In this document: positions 1-11,343 of the stretch, piece after piece
Position numbering within the stretch: the first letter of the stretch is position 1
Layout: each line of letters starts with the position of its first letter
Assembly (NCBI GenBank): GCA_029780875.1
Contig: JAKOXU010000088.1
Location: 1 to 33,089 of the forward strand
Origin: Bacillota bacterium
GTDB taxonomy: Bacteria > Bacillota > Clostridia > Oscillospirales > Acutalibacteraceae
Direction of reading: 5' to 3'
DNA: 33,089 nucleotides
The notes under the pieces: generated by a model
The model's database searches: none
What the model saw: only the letters and a program-made list of their open reading frames with translations
Told to the model about the DNA's origin: nothing
Made by a program: the position numbers and the translations under genes

Positions 1-5
1 AATAC

Positions 6-34
6 AAAAGCCCTCCTTTAAACAGAGGGCTTTT
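6..34. terminator. Rho-independent terminator-like hairpin (AAAAGCCCTC...GAGGGCTTTT)
   Basis: Perfect 10-bp inverted repeat with 9-nt loop, A-tract and T-tract on both sides; possibly bidirectional. Confidence 0.8.
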
Positions 35-143
35 ACTCTTCACATCAACCAAACACAATCCGATTATGGTAAACCAATCTGCCTTTGGCAACCCAAAAAT
101 TCCATCGCTGCACGACAACCGCAGGATTAACAGCCAAGACACT

Positions 144-1601
144 TTATTTTATCAATCCTCTCCTCCAAACAGAGGGAGTAAACAAAACCAACATCGGATA
201 AAACTCCAAGCGTCCCGCAATCATGCAAAAGGAAAGAACAATCTTTGAAAAGGGAGAAAAGGCTGCATAATTCCCCGAAGGGCCCACAATTCCGAGCCCC
301 GGGCCGATATTGCTCAAGGAAGCGATTACCGCTGTTGAACTCGAGACAAGATCCTTTCCCTCAATGGAAACGAGCAGCACCGAAACAAAGAAAATGGCAA
401 AATAAACAAAGAAAAACAAAGCTGTCTTTGTAACAATATCATTATTTATTCTTTTCCCGTTAACCGACACGGATTTCACGCTTTCGGGATGAAAAATTTT
501 ACCGAGCTCTACCTTGGCCGCCTTCACAAGGATGATAAATCTAATAAGCTTTATGCCGCCGCCTGTGGAACCGGCGCAGCACCCCGTAATCATCAACAAA
601 ACCAATATCCCTTGGCTCAAGGTAGGCCAGAGGTTAAAGTCAGCCGTCGCAAATCCCGTTGTGGATATTATGGATGCAACCTGAAAGGAAGAATGCCTCA
701 GCGCTTCCCAAATCCCACCGTAGAGGCCGAAAATATTTATGGCAATGATAAGAATTGCCGCCGCTACAATCCCAAAATATATTTTTAACTCAAAATCTTT
801 AAAGAATTTTCTAAACCTTCTGCCGATTAGAATAAAGTATAGCGAAAAATTAACGCCAAACAAAAACATAAAGATTGTGATAATGACCTCGGCCACAATA
901 TTGTTGTACCCACCGATACTCGCATTCAAATTGGAGAACCCGCCCGTTCCCGCCGTGGAAAAGGCGTTGGTCAAAGAATCAAAAATCGAAAAGCCGGCCG
1001 CTTTCAGAAGAACAATAAGCAGAACAGTCAATGCAATATAAATCTTATACATGATTCTGGCCGTCTCGCGTATCTTGGGCACGATTTTATCGGGAGAAGG
1101 CCCCGTGCTTTCGGCTCTCAAAAGGTTGACCGAGGAAGCGTTAACCGACGGAATAACCGCCATCATAAACATCAGGACGCCCATGCCGCCAATCCAGTGG
1201 GAAAAGCTGCGCCAGAACAATATTCCCTTCGGAATTGCCTCTACATCAGTCAAAACAGTAGCTCCGGTTGTCGTAAAGCCCGATACAGACTCAAAGGCGC
1301 AATCGATAAAGCTATTGAAGTATCCCGAAAAATAAAAGGGCAACGCCCCGAAAAGCGAAAGGAAAAGCCAGGACAGTCCCGCAACCACAAAAGCGTCCCT
1401 GGTTCTGAAGTTTTTGTCTTTAGGCCTGAGCATCGCCAACAGCGTGCCCGCCACCGTCAATATAAAAATCGACCACAAAAAAGCCGGGTAATCTCCGCCA
1501 CCGTATATAAAAGAGACAATAAGAGGGAAAAGCATGAAAAATGCTTCTAATCTCAGTACATTTCCAATCAATTTAAAAATAAGCTTGTAATTCATTTTCA
1601 A
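144..1601 (-). CDS. trkH: Trk-type potassium uptake protein TrkH
   Basis: 485-aa multi-TM ORF with TrkH-like motifs (SGFTTTGATVL, SFSHWIGGMGVLMF, STAGTGGFS, CCAGSTGGGIK); immediately follows trkA. Confidence 0.95.
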   Translation of the reverse strand: MKMNYKLIFKLIGNVLRLEAFFMLFPLIVSFIYGGGDYPAFLWSIFILTVAGTLLAMLRPKDKNFRTRDAFVVAGLSWLFLSLFGALPFYFSGYFNSFIDCAFESVSGFTTTGATVLTDVEAIPKGILFWRSFSHWIGGMGVLMFMMAVIPSVNASSVNLLRAESTGPSPDKIVPKIRETARIMYKIYIALTVLLIVLLKAAGFSIFDSLTNAFSTAGTGGFSNLNASIGGYNNIVAEVIITIFMFLFGVNFSLYFILIGRRFRKFFKDFELKIYFGIVAAAILIIAINIFGLYGGIWEALRHSSFQVASIISTTGFATADFNLWPTLSQGILVLLMITGCCAGSTGGGIKLIRFIILVKAAKVELGKIFHPESVKSVSVNGKRINNDIVTKTALFFFVYFAIFFVSVLLVSIEGKDLVSSSTAVIASLSNIGPGLGIVGPSGNYAAFSPFSKIVLSFCMIAGRLEFYPMLVLFTPSVWRRGLIK

Positions 1602-3044
1602 TTATCCCTCTTGTTCGCCCTTTGCGGCATCGGACAAAATGTCTGTCCTGTTAGTCAAAATATCGTCAAGGTCAAGTATCTCATTGTTTTTTGAAATAAT
1701 AATCACACTATCGCCCATATGGATTTCGGTTTCGCCCGACGGAATGATAATATCAGAATCCCTGCTTATGCAGCCAATCAAAACCCCTGCCTTTAAAATT
1801 AAATTCCTGATAGGCACATTAAGACATCTCGATTTTTTGTTTACCTGAAATTCTATTGCCTCAACGGTTCCGTTGCTGCCGGAAAAAATCTGATGTATCG
1901 TTCTGATATTGCTTCCGACTACCCCGTTCAGTCCGTCAACATACCGGACAACGGTATTTGCCGTAATATTTTGAGGGGTAATAATACTTCCCAACCCCAG
2001 CCCTAAGTTTTTGGCCATGTCATGGTGAATATGGCTTATCTTTGTTATTACCTTTCTGACACCCTTGCGCAGGGCATAGAGGGAGATGAAGACATTTTCC
2101 TCATCCCTGTCGGTCAGGCACACAAAGGCGTCCATTTTATCGATTTCTTCGGCTATTAAAAGCTCTTCGTTGGTTCCGTCTCCGTGAATAAACAAACAAC
2201 GGCGTTCCAGCGAATCGGCAGACAGGCTTTCATACAAGGCTTCGCATTTTTCCCTGTCTTTCTCTATAATTTTTATGTTGGTTTTTGTGGTATGCCTTGC
2301 CAAAAGCTCCACAAGATACCGGGTGATTTTACCGCCGCCTACCACCATTACTTCCTGCGCCTTTTTGGGCCTTTTCTTAATATGAATCTGAAATTTCATG
2401 ATATTGGACGGGCGTCCCAATATCTTTACAATATCGGATTCCTCAAAAACAAAGTCCCCGTTGGGGATAAAGGCTTGGTTACCCCTTTCCACCACCGCCA
2501 AAAGTATCCCCATTTCACGGTTAAAGAGCTGGGACACACTCTTTCCCACAAAAAACTCCGGCGTTTCCGACACCTTAAAGGTGACAAGCTCAACCCTGCC
2601 GCCCAAAAAGGTCTCTATATCGTCAGCGGCAGGATATCTCAAAATCCTTGAAATTTCTCTTGCCGTCTGCCGCTCGGGATTGATGACCACATCAATCCCG
2701 AGGTCTTTCCAAAGCTTGTTAAACTCCAGCATATATTCGGGATTCCGCACCCTTGCGATGGAATGCTTGGTCCCGAGTCGTTTCGCCATAATACAGCACA
2801 AGACATTCAGCTCATCGGCATCCGTCGTGCTAACAATTAAATCGGCGCCTTTAGCCCCGGCTTCCATCAGAATCCTCTCATTTGCGCCGTTGCCCGGAAT
2901 AAATATTACATCAAGGGGTTCAGCCGCATGGTCAAAGATATGGGGATTTATGTCCACGACGGTTACATGGACATCCTCTTTTCCGGATAAGACCTTCGCT
3001 ATCGTATATCCGATCTTTCCGCATCCCACCACGATAACTTTCAA
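1602..3044 (-). CDS. trkA: Trk system potassium transporter TrkA (two RCK/NAD-binding units)
   Basis: 480 aa; N-terminal Rossmann motif VIVVGCGKIGYTIAKVL and second copy VMVVGGGKITRYLVELL, with TrkA-C-like regions. Confidence 0.95.
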   Translation of the reverse strand: MKVIVVGCGKIGYTIAKVLSGKEDVHVTVVDINPHIFDHAAEPLDVIFIPGNGANERILMEAGAKGADLIVSTTDADELNVLCCIMAKRLGTKHSIARVRNPEYMLEFNKLWKDLGIDVVINPERQTAREISRILRYPAADDIETFLGGRVELVTFKVSETPEFFVGKSVSQLFNREMGILLAVVERGNQAFIPNGDFVFEESDIVKILGRPSNIMKFQIHIKKRPKKAQEVMVVGGGKITRYLVELLARHTTKTNIKIIEKDREKCEALYESLSADSLERRCLFIHGDGTNEELLIAEEIDKMDAFVCLTDRDEENVFISLYALRKGVRKVITKISHIHHDMAKNLGLGLGSIITPQNITANTVVRYVDGLNGVVGSNIRTIHQIFSGSNGTVEAIEFQVNKKSRCLNVPIRNLILKAGVLIGCISRDSDIIIPSGETEIHMGDSVIIISKNNEILDLDDILTNRTDILSDAAKGEQEG

Positions 3045-3068
3045 ATGGATTATCCTCCTCTCCGGCTG

Positions 3069-3758
3069 CTATACGCCCTGCTCGAGAGCCATAGCCTCGA
3101 GTCTTTTTCTGCCGGCTTCGATTTGTTTCTCTACCATCATATCCTTTACCTTCATCAAGCGTGTCAGGTTGCTCCGCTCATTTTCATCCAGCTTCATGGT
3201 GATAAAACGGATAGTATCCTGATAGTTGGGAATAACAATGTATTCAAGGGCATTGACACGCCGCCGGGTCCTTTCGATTTCCGCAGCCAGCATTTGCGCA
3301 GCCTTTTCCATCTCGGCAAGGGCAAGCAAATCAGGCAAAAGCTTGGCCAAGGTCAAGATAGAATTGTCCAAATCCCCGCTGGTAAAGGCATAGCCGTAAG
3401 AGAGGGCATCCTCTGTATTGCTTGACTTTTGCTGAATACTGAAAACGGGGACATCTACACCCATGACATTTTTCGAGTCGATTTGAAGAGTCACGCTCTG
3501 CTTCGGCATCAACAGGGCCGAATAGAGGGCTTCTTTCTGCATGACGGAGCTTGCCAAGGCAAAGCCTCGGTTTATCTCCGTCAAACTCTCTTCCACGCGC
3601 CGGCGAAGAACCTTGATTTCCCGGATCATATCCAGGAACTGGCGCATCAGCTCATCCCGCTTGTCCTTTAGCAGCTTATGACCTTTTATGGCCACCAACA
3701 ACTGCTTTTTTATTCTCGTAAGCTCCATCCTGGTGGGGCTTACATTTAATACTGCCAT
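3069..3758 (-). CDS. atpD: V-type ATP synthase subunit D
   Basis: 229 aa; NVSPTRMELTRIKKQLLVAIKGHKLLKDKRDELM...RRVNALEYIVIPN is typical of V/A-ATPase subunit D; operon context. Confidence 0.95.
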   Translation of the reverse strand: MAVLNVSPTRMELTRIKKQLLVAIKGHKLLKDKRDELMRQFLDMIREIKVLRRRVEESLTEINRGFALASSVMQKEALYSALLMPKQSVTLQIDSKNVMGVDVPVFSIQQKSSNTEDALSYGYAFTSGDLDNSILTLAKLLPDLLALAEMEKAAQMLAAEIERTRRRVNALEYIVIPNYQDTIRFITMKLDENERSNLTRLMKVKDMMVEKQIEAGRKRLEAMALEQGV

Positions 3759-3761
3759 GGA

Positions 3762-5135
3762 TTAGTCCTCCAAGTAATACTTATCCAAAAATTCATCACT
3801 GATACGCTTGAGCTCCGAGCGCGGCAGTATGGAAAGCAGCTTCCAGCCCAAATTCAGAGTCTCCTCAATGCTGCGGTCCGTGTAAAACCCTTGTGAAACA
3901 TATTCCCTTTCAAAGGCGTCGGCAAATTTGGCATACAGCTTATCGATTTCCGTCAAGGCAGCCTCGCCCAAAATCACCATCAATTCCTTGGCTTCCTTTC
4001 CGCGGGCATAGGCGGCAAACAATTGGTTCATGGTGTTTGCGTGGTCGGCCCTCGTTTTGCCTTCTCCGATACCCTTGTCCTTTAAGCGGGAAAGGGATGG
4101 AAGCACATCAATGGGCGGCTGTATGCCCTTACGGAACAATTCGCGGCTCAAAATTATCTGCCCTTCGGTAATGTAGCCCGTCAAGTCGGGAATGGGATGG
4201 GTCTTGTCATCCTCGGGCATCGTAAGTATGGGAATCAAAGTTATACTGCCCTCTTTGCCTTCCAGCCTCCCCGCCCGCTCAAACATGGAGGCAAGGTCGG
4301 TATACATATATCCGGGATACCCGCGCCGCCCCGGCACTTCCTTTCGGGCAGCCGAAACCTCACGCAGCGCATCGGCATAGTTAGTCATATCGGTCAAAAT
4401 AACAAGGACATGCATACCCAAGTCAAAGGCCAGATACTCGGCCGCCGTCAGAGCCATGCGGGGCGTGGCAATTCGCTCAATTGCCGGGTCGTTTGCAAGG
4501 TTAATGAAAAGCACCGAGCGCTCAATGGCTCCCGTCCTTTTAAAATCGTTTATAAAGAAATTCGCCTCTTCAAAGGTAATACCTATGGCGGCAAACACAA
4601 CGGCAAAGTTCTGTTCGCTGTTTGGCACCCTTGCCTGCCTTGCAATTTGAGCCGCAAGGTTTGCGTGAGGCAAACCGCTTCCCGAAAAAATCGGCAGCTT
4701 TTGTCCGCGTACCAGAGTATTCAGGCCGTCAATGGCGCTAATTCCAGTCTGGATAAACTCTTCGGGATACCTTCTGGCGGTAGGATTCATAGGCAGGCCG
4801 TTTATGTCAAGGCGCTTTACCGGTATAATTTCCGGGCCACCGTCAGCGGGAGCCCCCATCCCGTCAAAAATACGGCCCAGCATATCCTCCGAAACTCCCA
4901 ATGTAATGCCGTGTCCCAAGAATCGCACGGTACTGTCCTCAAGGCTTATACCCTCACTGCTCTCAAACAATTGCACCAGAGCATCTGTTCCGTTTATTTC
5001 AAGAACGCGGCAGCGGCGTGTCTCGCCGCTAGCAGTTTTGATTTCGCCAAGCTCGTTGTATGTGACGCCGGTAACATCACGAACCAGCATTAAAGGCCCT
5101 GCCACCTCTTGTATGGTACGGTATTCTTTCGGCAT
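3762..5135 (-). CDS. atpB: V-type ATP synthase subunit B
   Basis: 457 aa; [15 protein letters not shown]..., [43 protein letters not shown]-like motifs. Confidence 0.96.
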   Translation of the reverse strand: MPKEYRTIQEVAGPLMLVRDVTGVTYNELGEIKTASGETRRCRVLEINGTDALVQLFESSEGISLEDSTVRFLGHGITLGVSEDMLGRIFDGMGAPADGGPEIIPVKRLDINGLPMNPTARRYPEEFIQTGISAIDGLNTLVRGQKLPIFSGSGLPHANLAAQIARQARVPNSEQNFAVVFAAIGITFEEANFFINDFKRTGAIERSVLFINLANDPAIERIATPRMALTAAEYLAFDLGMHVLVILTDMTNYADALREVSAARKEVPGRRGYPGYMYTDLASMFERAGRLEGKEGSITLIPILTMPEDDKTHPIPDLTGYITEGQIILSRELFRKGIQPPIDVLPSLSRLKDKGIGEGKTRADHANTMNQLFAAYARGKEAKELMVILGEAALTEIDKLYAKFADAFEREYVSQGFYTDRSIEETLNLGWKLLSILPRSELKRISDEFLDKYYLED

Positions 5136-5137
5136 CG

Positions 5138-6910
5138 TTATTCCTCCTCCTTGTGCAGCCCGTCAATTTCCTTCTCAAGCTGCAGGGAAATAGCCTCAAA
5201 TTCTTCGGAAATCCGGCTTTGCTCCACATATTTAAACCTTCCTATTCTCTCCCTGACGGGGAGCGTAAGGAGCTTGTCAATATCCAAACCGGAATCCAAG
5301 GCCTTTCGGGACAAATCATAGCAGGCCAGTATCAACCCCATCATACAATACTGGCGCTCCAAAGAGGAATAGGTATCTATCTCATGGAAGGCGTTTTGAT
5401 GCAGGTAATCCTCCCGGATGGAACGCGCCGTTTCCAGCTTCAAGCGGTCATAGCTGCTCAAGGCGTCCATGCCGACCAGCTTTACGATTTCATTCAGTTC
5501 CGCTTCTTCCTGCAAAAGGCCAATCAGGCGCCCCCGCATCCCCATCCAGTCTTCGGCCACCGCCTCTTTATACCAGTTCTGCAGGGTATCCACATAAAGG
5601 GAATAGCTGGTAAGCCAGTTAATAGCCGGGAAATGCCTGCGGTAAGCCAAAGAGGCATCAAGACCCCAAAACACCTTGACGATACGCAAAGTCGCTTGGG
5701 AAACGGGCTCGGAAATATCGCCGCCCGGAGGCGAAACGGCGCCGATTACGCTGAGGACACCTTCCCGCTCATCCTGTCCGAGGGAAACAACCCGCCCGGC
5801 CCTCTCATAAAAGCCGGCCAAGCGGCTGCCCAAATAGGCCGGGTACCCTTCTTCCCCCGGCATTTCTTCGAGGCGCCCCGACATTTCACGAAGAGCCTCG
5901 GCCCAGCGGGAAGTGGAATCGGCCAGCAATGCCACGCTATAACCCATATCCCGGAAATACTCGGCGATGGTAATGCCTGTGTAAACCGAGGCTTCACGGG
6001 CCGCAACGGGCATATCGGAAGTATTGGCAATCAGCACGGTGCGCTCCATCAAGGTTTTCCCGGTTTTCGGGTCTTTTATCTTGGGAAACTCGTTTAAAAC
6101 ATCGGTCATCTCATTGCCGCGCTCACCGCAGCCTATATACACCACAATATCTGCGTCCGCCCATTTTGCCAGCTGGTGCTGCACCACCGTTTTGCCGCTG
6201 CCGAAGGGCCCGGGAACGGCGGCGATACCGCCCTTTGCAATGGGGAAAAGAGTATCGATAATCCTCTGCCCCGTTACCAGCGGAATATCGGGCGGCAATT
6301 TTTCTTTATAGGGCCGCCCCTTTCTGACGGGCCATTTTTGCATTAAGGTCAGAGGAATAATTTTCCCGTTCTTATCTTTAATTTCTCCGATTATATCGGT
6401 AACGGTAAACTCCCCGCCATTGAGGGAAATAATCTCTCCCTCACAGCCGTGAGGAACCAAAACCCTGTGCTCAACAATGGAGGTTTCCTGCACCACACCC
6501 AAAATATCGCCGGCAACAACCCAATCCCCCGCCTTTTTTGCGGGAGTAAAGGGCCATTTCTTTTCACGGCTCAAGGAGGGAACCCGAACACCCCGTTCCA
6601 GGTTAGTCCCCACCATCTCCTTTATGGCGTCAAGGGGCCTTTGGATACCGTCATATATGCTGCCCACAAGGCCCGGCCCGAGCTCTACCGAAAGGGGGCT
6701 TCCAGTGGAAACTACCTCCTCTCCCGGCCCCAGGCCGGAAGTCTCCTCATATACCTGAATGGACGCCAAATCACCGTGCATTTCAATAATTTCGCCGATT
6801 AACCCTAACCGGCCGACATGCACCACATCGAACATATTTGCGCTACGCATTCCGCTTGCCACCACAAGGGGGCCCGAAACTTTTCTTATGATTCCTCTAC
6901 TTGTGCTCAT
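5138..6910 (-). CDS. atpA: V-type ATP synthase subunit A (catalytic)
   Basis: P-loop [48 protein letters not shown]; start taken at [14 protein letters not shown] (ATG 6910) with SD AAAGGACA, so the 7066 ORF start is an over-extension. Confidence 0.95.
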   Translation of the reverse strand: MSTSRGIIRKVSGPLVVASGMRSANMFDVVHVGRLGLIGEIIEMHGDLASIQVYEETSGLGPGEEVVSTGSPLSVELGPGLVGSIYDGIQRPLDAIKEMVGTNLERGVRVPSLSREKKWPFTPAKKAGDWVVAGDILGVVQETSIVEHRVLVPHGCEGEIISLNGGEFTVTDIIGEIKDKNGKIIPLTLMQKWPVRKGRPYKEKLPPDIPLVTGQRIIDTLFPIAKGGIAAVPGPFGSGKTVVQHQLAKWADADIVVYIGCGERGNEMTDVLNEFPKIKDPKTGKTLMERTVLIANTSDMPVAAREASVYTGITIAEYFRDMGYSVALLADSTSRWAEALREMSGRLEEMPGEEGYPAYLGSRLAGFYERAGRVVSLGQDEREGVLSVIGAVSPPGGDISEPVSQATLRIVKVFWGLDASLAYRRHFPAINWLTSYSLYVDTLQNWYKEAVAEDWMGMRGRLIGLLQEEAELNEIVKLVGMDALSSYDRLKLETARSIREDYLHQNAFHEIDTYSSLERQYCMMGLILACYDLSRKALDSGLDIDKLLTLPVRERIGRFKYVEQSRISEEFEAISLQLEKEIDGLHKEEE

Positions 6911-6929
6911 ATCAGGGCAATGTCCTTTC

Positions 6930-7256
6930 TCAATCGTTAAATATGATATCAGAACCGACAGCCTTCTCCACGAATTGTTTGAGTCGTGACTGAGCGAATC
7001 CTGTAACGCCGGTACACGCCGGAATGGGAATGATACAAGGCATGACCTGGTCATCGTAACGCCCACAGTCTTCTTTAAGCTCTTCCATCAGCGGTTCGGT
7101 TATATATATAATCCCATAATCATGGCTTGCCAAGGTTTTAAGCGTCTTTCGGGCTTGTTCAACAGATTCCACGGGGAAGATTTTAAACCCCACCGCCGAA
7201 AACCCGCAAATGCTGACATAATCCCCAATAACGCCGATGTTATACATATAAATCAC
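6930..7256 (-). CDS. atpF: V-type ATP synthase subunit F
   Basis: ~105 aa; [23 protein letters not shown]...[12 protein letters not shown] pattern; start GTG 7256 or ATG 7247, overlapping the end of subunit C. Confidence 0.88.
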   Translation of the reverse strand: MIYMYNIGVIGDYVSICGFSAVGFKIFPVESVEQARKTLKTLASHDYGIIYITEPLMEELKEDCGRYDDQVMPCIIPIPACTGVTGFAQSRLKQFVEKAVGSDIIFND

Positions 7257-8217
7257 GCAGCCTTTCCCGCAAAGCTCCTGCCGAAACCCTGCTTTGAATG
7301 CCCGACAGTATCATGCGCACCGCCCTAATCTCATACTGCTTGCCAATCAAAAAGCCCCAAACAGGCTCAAAGCCAAAGGTTTTGAACCGGGCTGGCCGAA
7401 CGAATTTAATCAGCTGGTTATCGCACCATTTTTCAAAGGCGCTGACCGAATCCCTCGCCGCGTCCGCCGCTTCCGAAAAGCCCCTTTGCCTGAAAACTTC
7501 CAGCACGGACATAACGCCTTGAGCGGCAGCGCTTGCCAGCTCATCGGCATCTATGCGCCCGCACTCGAGCATAGCGTTGCTCAAAAACTCCCGGCTTTTG
7601 CCGTTCAAGGCGCCCCGCAAGGCAACCTTCATATCCATTATGGCGATGTTAAGGTCCACCCAATCCATCAAAAAATCGCTTTTTGACGCGGCGGCATCCT
7701 TTTTCATCAGGGAAAAAAGGGCTTTGTCCAGCACAATCTCGGCAAGCTGCCCGTCGTTGTCGCGGGCAAGGATCTCATAGGCTTTTTGCGCCGGCTCCCT
7801 TACAATTTCCGGCAGGTTCTCCAATTTCCCCTCGGAAACCGCTTGGTAAATCTCATCGGGCGAAATGGTATAGGGCTCCAGCATCAAGGGCTCATAGCCC
7901 ACCCCGCTAAAAACCGCCTTCAAAATCGCCTTTAAGTTGTGAAAATCGTTTTGGTACAGCAAAACATGAATGGGCGCGTCTTTGGGGCACGCGTCCCTGA
8001 CCTCTTTCCATATGTATAGCAACTTTTCTTTCAGCATGGTATCGGTATCGATGCCTTGTCCCGACCTGCTATATTCGTATCCCTTGTCGGAAAGTATCCT
8101 CAAGGCGTCTTCCAAGGAGGGAGCGTTCAGCAGGGCCTCGATATCGGAGCTGTCGAGCATCCTGTTTTCCAAGGTGCGCGTATAGGCTGACGCGTACAGA
8201 TAATCGGCATCTTTCAT
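7240..8217 (-). CDS. atpC: V-type ATP synthase subunit C
   Basis: 325 aa; YLYASAYTRTLENRMLDSSDIEALLNAPSLEDALRIL... and position in operon. Confidence 0.9.
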   Translation of the reverse strand: MKDADYLYASAYTRTLENRMLDSSDIEALLNAPSLEDALRILSDKGYEYSRSGQGIDTDTMLKEKLLYIWKEVRDACPKDAPIHVLLYQNDFHNLKAILKAVFSGVGYEPLMLEPYTISPDEIYQAVSEGKLENLPEIVREPAQKAYEILARDNDGQLAEIVLDKALFSLMKKDAAASKSDFLMDWVDLNIAIMDMKVALRGALNGKSREFLSNAMLECGRIDADELASAAAQGVMSVLEVFRQRGFSEAADAARDSVSAFEKWCDNQLIKFVRPARFKTFGFEPVWGFLIGKQYEIRAVRMILSGIQSRVSAGALRERLRDLYV

Positions 8218-8230
8218 ACCAACACCCCCT

Positions 8231-8824
8231 TTATTCTTCCGAAGTCAGGACTTCATTCACCTTATCCGTCAGCATCTGTTTTTCCGACTCAAAAACGCTG
8301 TCAATGGAGCAGTCCAGCAATATTTCGCCGTAATCGATGACAAACCCTCGCCCTATGCTTTCCATATCCCCGGTCAGCCGAAAATTATAGTCGGGATAAA
8401 CCTGCTTGCAGCGCTCCAAAAACCCATCGGGAACCCTTTCAAAATCATCCGGCGCAAATCGGATAACGCCATCTAACGGCTGCGCATTTTTTTCAAAAAG
8501 GCGCAGCAAAAAGTCAAAATATTCCTTATCGGGCAGGCTTTCGATTTTCGTCTTGGCCTCGGCCATAATCTCATTTATTACCTGAACGCGGGCGCCAAGC
8601 AAAGCGCGGCGGCGTTCCTGCCGGCTCAAAGACTTCGCCTGTTCTATTATTTTCGAGCATTCCTGCTCCGTTGTTTCCTCAAACTGGCGCTTAAATCTCT
8701 CACCCTCGGCCCGGCCCTTTTCCAAAATTTCGGCGGCCTGAAGTTTTGCTTCCTCGATAATTTTATCGGCCTGCGCCTTTGCTTCCTCTATAATTGCCGC
8801 GACTATTTTATCCAATCCGCTCAT
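8231..8824 (-). CDS. atpE: V-type ATP synthase subunit E
   Basis: 197 aa; Ala/Glu/Lys-rich coiled-coil N-terminus followed by a typical E-subunit C-terminal domain; ATGA overlap with K. Confidence 0.9.
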   Translation of the reverse strand: MSGLDKIVAAIIEEAKAQADKIIEEAKLQAAEILEKGRAEGERFKRQFEETTEQECSKIIEQAKSLSRQERRRALLGARVQVINEIMAEAKTKIESLPDKEYFDFLLRLFEKNAQPLDGVIRFAPDDFERVPDGFLERCKQVYPDYNFRLTGDMESIGRGFVIDYGEILLDCSIDSVFESEKQMLTDKVNEVLTSEE

Positions 8825-9306
8825 AACATTTCGACAACCCTATTTACATTCATGACCAGCAGCAGGGAAAGAATAAAGGAAATCAGGGCATAAAGCTCAA
8901 CCAAAGACGCCGAAACAATGGCTTTGGAGCTTTCACCCGGTTTCTTGGCGACGATATTGACACCGGCCACGCAAACCCTGCCCTGCAAAACAGCCGAGAA
9001 AAATCCGCCTATTGCTACTGGCAGGCAAGCGGCAAAATAAATGAGCCCCGTCACCAAATCTTTGGGAGGATTGCCGCCCAAAACCCCTATGCTGGACATG
9101 ACCATAACGCTGATGATAAACCCGTAAAGTCCCTGGGTTCCGGGCAAAAGCTGCAGCACGATCATCCTGCCGAATTTTTTTGGATCGTCCACAATTACGC
9201 CGGCAGCGGCTTCACTTGCCATGCCTACTCCCCTCGCAGAGCCAATACCCGAAACAAAAGTCGCTATTGCGGCGCCCAAAAAAGCAAAAAGCAAACCATA
9301 ATTCAT
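8821..9306 (-). CDS. atpK: V-type ATP synthase subunit K (4-TM rotor ring subunit)
   Basis: 161 aa duplicated hairpin; LLPGTQGLYGF, LQGR, SLVELYAL ion-binding motifs. Confidence 0.94.
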   Translation of the reverse strand: MNYGLLFAFLGAAIATFVSGIGSARGVGMASEAAAGVIVDDPKKFGRMIVLQLLPGTQGLYGFIISVMVMSSIGVLGGNPPKDLVTGLIYFAACLPVAIGGFFSAVLQGRVCVAGVNIVAKKPGESSKAIVSASLVELYALISFILSLLLVMNVNRVVEML

Positions 9307-9341
9307 AACAATTACCCACTTTCCTTTATATTTTTATAGAA

Positions 9342-11315
9342 TTATTCTTCAGAAAACTGATAGTATTTTGTATTCATACGGAAAGGCTCAAATTTTCTCC
9401 CGCCCCCTTCGTAAAACTTGCTGTAAAATTCAACATATTGCAGACGGTTGGTGTGCACATAAGCCCCCAACATATTCATGGCAAAGTTAAGGCTGTGCCC
9501 GAATATTGCAATGATGATGAATAAAAATACACCCACTACGGAATTGCCGAGCATGGCGCCCAGCATATTGACGACATTCGCGATACAGCCCGTGGCAAGC
9601 CCCAGCGCCATCAGCCGGCAGTAGGAAAGGGCGTCGCTGATATACCCCGTTATATTATAAAGGCCGACGACGCCGCCGAAAACTTTGCCGAAAATGTTAT
9701 TGCTGTTGCGCCCGCCGGTAATCACCAGCCCTGCCGCCCCAAGGAGCGCGGCCCATTTCCCGATATTTTCAAGGAGGGCAACCTCAAGCCCCATCCCGGC
9801 AGCAAACAGGCTTATCCCCAAAAGGACAACTATCCAGAAACCGGCGTCGCACACGGCATCCAAAAACTTTTTCTGGCGCCACAGGGCATAGAATTTGAGG
9901 GCCAGCCCCGTCAAAATCTGAACCATTCCAAATGCCACGCTGTAAATCAACAGCTGCAAGGCCTGTGTCACGGGATCCAGCCAAAGGGGGGCAAGGGTAA
10001 TTTCCTTTCCGAAAAAGGTTGTGGAAACTGTATAAATCATGTTTCCAAAGAAGCTGCCGTACATCAGCCCCCAAAATATCGTGGACAACCCGCAAAAGAA
10101 AAACATCTGATAATTTTTGCGTTTCGGTTTTTCCAGGCGCTTACCAAAACCCAGATACCCGCATACCAGCGAAAGCAAAAGCCCGTACCCGGCGTCGCTG
10201 AACATCATGCCAAAGAACAGGTAGTAGAAAAAAGCCATAACCGGGTTAGGGTCAATATCGGTAGGAGAAGGCATGCTGTAAGTTGCGGTAATCTCCTCCA
10301 CGGGCGAAGCGAAAAGCCCGTTTTGAAATTCCTTCGGCACTTCTTCGGGATTTTCCGGCTCCGCCAGCTCCACATACACCCTCCATTTATCCTCAAGGTG
10401 CTGCTTTACGCTGTCGGCATATTTTTCCGGGATATACCCTTCTATGAAAAAGACATGCTCGGTCATCCCTATCTTGGACAGCACCTGATACTTATCCTTT
10501 CTCAAGCTAAGGTGGTCATAAAAAAGCTCGATATCCCTGCGGTAGCTGCCATGCTCCTTAATTTCCGAAACACAGCCCTGAATTTCCTGAGTGAGCTTTT
10601 GCTTCGCTTCCTCCAGAACCTCAATCTTTTTCTGGGGAGGATGGTGCGAAAGGCTGAAAGCCGGCTCCGAAAACCCGATACTTTTCAAAAAGGCGGCTGC
10701 CTGCCGCTCCTGCTCCTTTAAGAAAACAAGCCAGATATATGTATAATCCCTTGATGCGCTTAAAATCTCAAAATGTACCGCTTCCAGTCCAAAAGCGTCC
10801 AATTCCATTTGAATCCGCTCGTCAGTCCATGCCCCGTCAAGGGTCCCCACTTTAACCAAGGTATACTCCGTCCCGGATGTATTCATGGGAATATCCAAGG
10901 CAAGGTAAGGCGTGAGGGCTATTTGCTTTGCGGTGATTTTCCTGATGCTTTCGGTGTGTTCATGTATTTTATCGTAGCATCTGATGATTTGATATGCTGC
11001 CTGCAAGGTAGTTTTGCTGTCCGCCGAGGACATATGGTACTTCTTAATGGGCAAAACACGCCGATTTGCAAACAATCCCGATTTCTCGGGGGCATATTTA
11101 TCCAGTATCTCAAGGGCCGATTCGGCGGCTTTCATGTATTCATCAAAATGGGCAATGCTCTTTGCGGCGGCTTCCCTAAAGCCGGCTTCCTCCGCTCCCG
11201 ACTCGCTCACTTCCACGACTTCTTTTTTCTGCAGCTCTTCCAAAACCGCTTTCCTGTCCGAGTGAAGCCCGAACACAGAAATTTTATTCATCTTTAATAT
11301 CGCCAAACCAGTCAC
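9342..11315 (-). CDS. atpI: V-type ATP synthase subunit I
   Basis: 657 aa; soluble N-terminal half and multi-TM C-terminal half (MFSDAGYGLLLSL..., DALSYCRLMALGLATGCIA). Confidence 0.94.
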   Translation of the reverse strand: MTGLAILKMNKISVFGLHSDRKAVLEELQKKEVVEVSESGAEEAGFREAAAKSIAHFDEYMKAAESALEILDKYAPEKSGLFANRRVLPIKKYHMSSADSKTTLQAAYQIIRCYDKIHEHTESIRKITAKQIALTPYLALDIPMNTSGTEYTLVKVGTLDGAWTDERIQMELDAFGLEAVHFEILSASRDYTYIWLVFLKEQERQAAAFLKSIGFSEPAFSLSHHPPQKKIEVLEEAKQKLTQEIQGCVSEIKEHGSYRRDIELFYDHLSLRKDKYQVLSKIGMTEHVFFIEGYIPEKYADSVKQHLEDKWRVYVELAEPENPEEVPKEFQNGLFASPVEEITATYSMPSPTDIDPNPVMAFFYYLFFGMMFSDAGYGLLLSLVCGYLGFGKRLEKPKRKNYQMFFFCGLSTIFWGLMYGSFFGNMIYTVSTTFFGKEITLAPLWLDPVTQALQLLIYSVAFGMVQILTGLALKFYALWRQKKFLDAVCDAGFWIVVLLGISLFAAGMGLEVALLENIGKWAALLGAAGLVITGGRNSNNIFGKVFGGVVGLYNITGYISDALSYCRLMALGLATGCIANVVNMLGAMLGNSVVGVFLFIIIAIFGHSLNFAMNMLGAYVHTNRLQYVEFYSKFYEGGGRKFEPFRMNTKYYQFSEE

Positions 11316-11343
11316 CCCCTTCTTTGGCTCAGGGCTTTATATG

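Noticed and set aside
5153-6097. 314-aa + strand ORF antisense to V-ATPase subunit A (also 4197-5093, 2398-3222, 30686-31717 and many similar)
   Set aside because: They mirror well-recognised conserved genes on the other strand, have no domain-like sequence, and are expected shadow ORFs at this base composition.
6911-7066. N-terminal extension of the subunit A ORF
   Set aside because: The sequence overlaps the subunit F coding region and does not look like subunit A; a good SD sits before ATG 6910.
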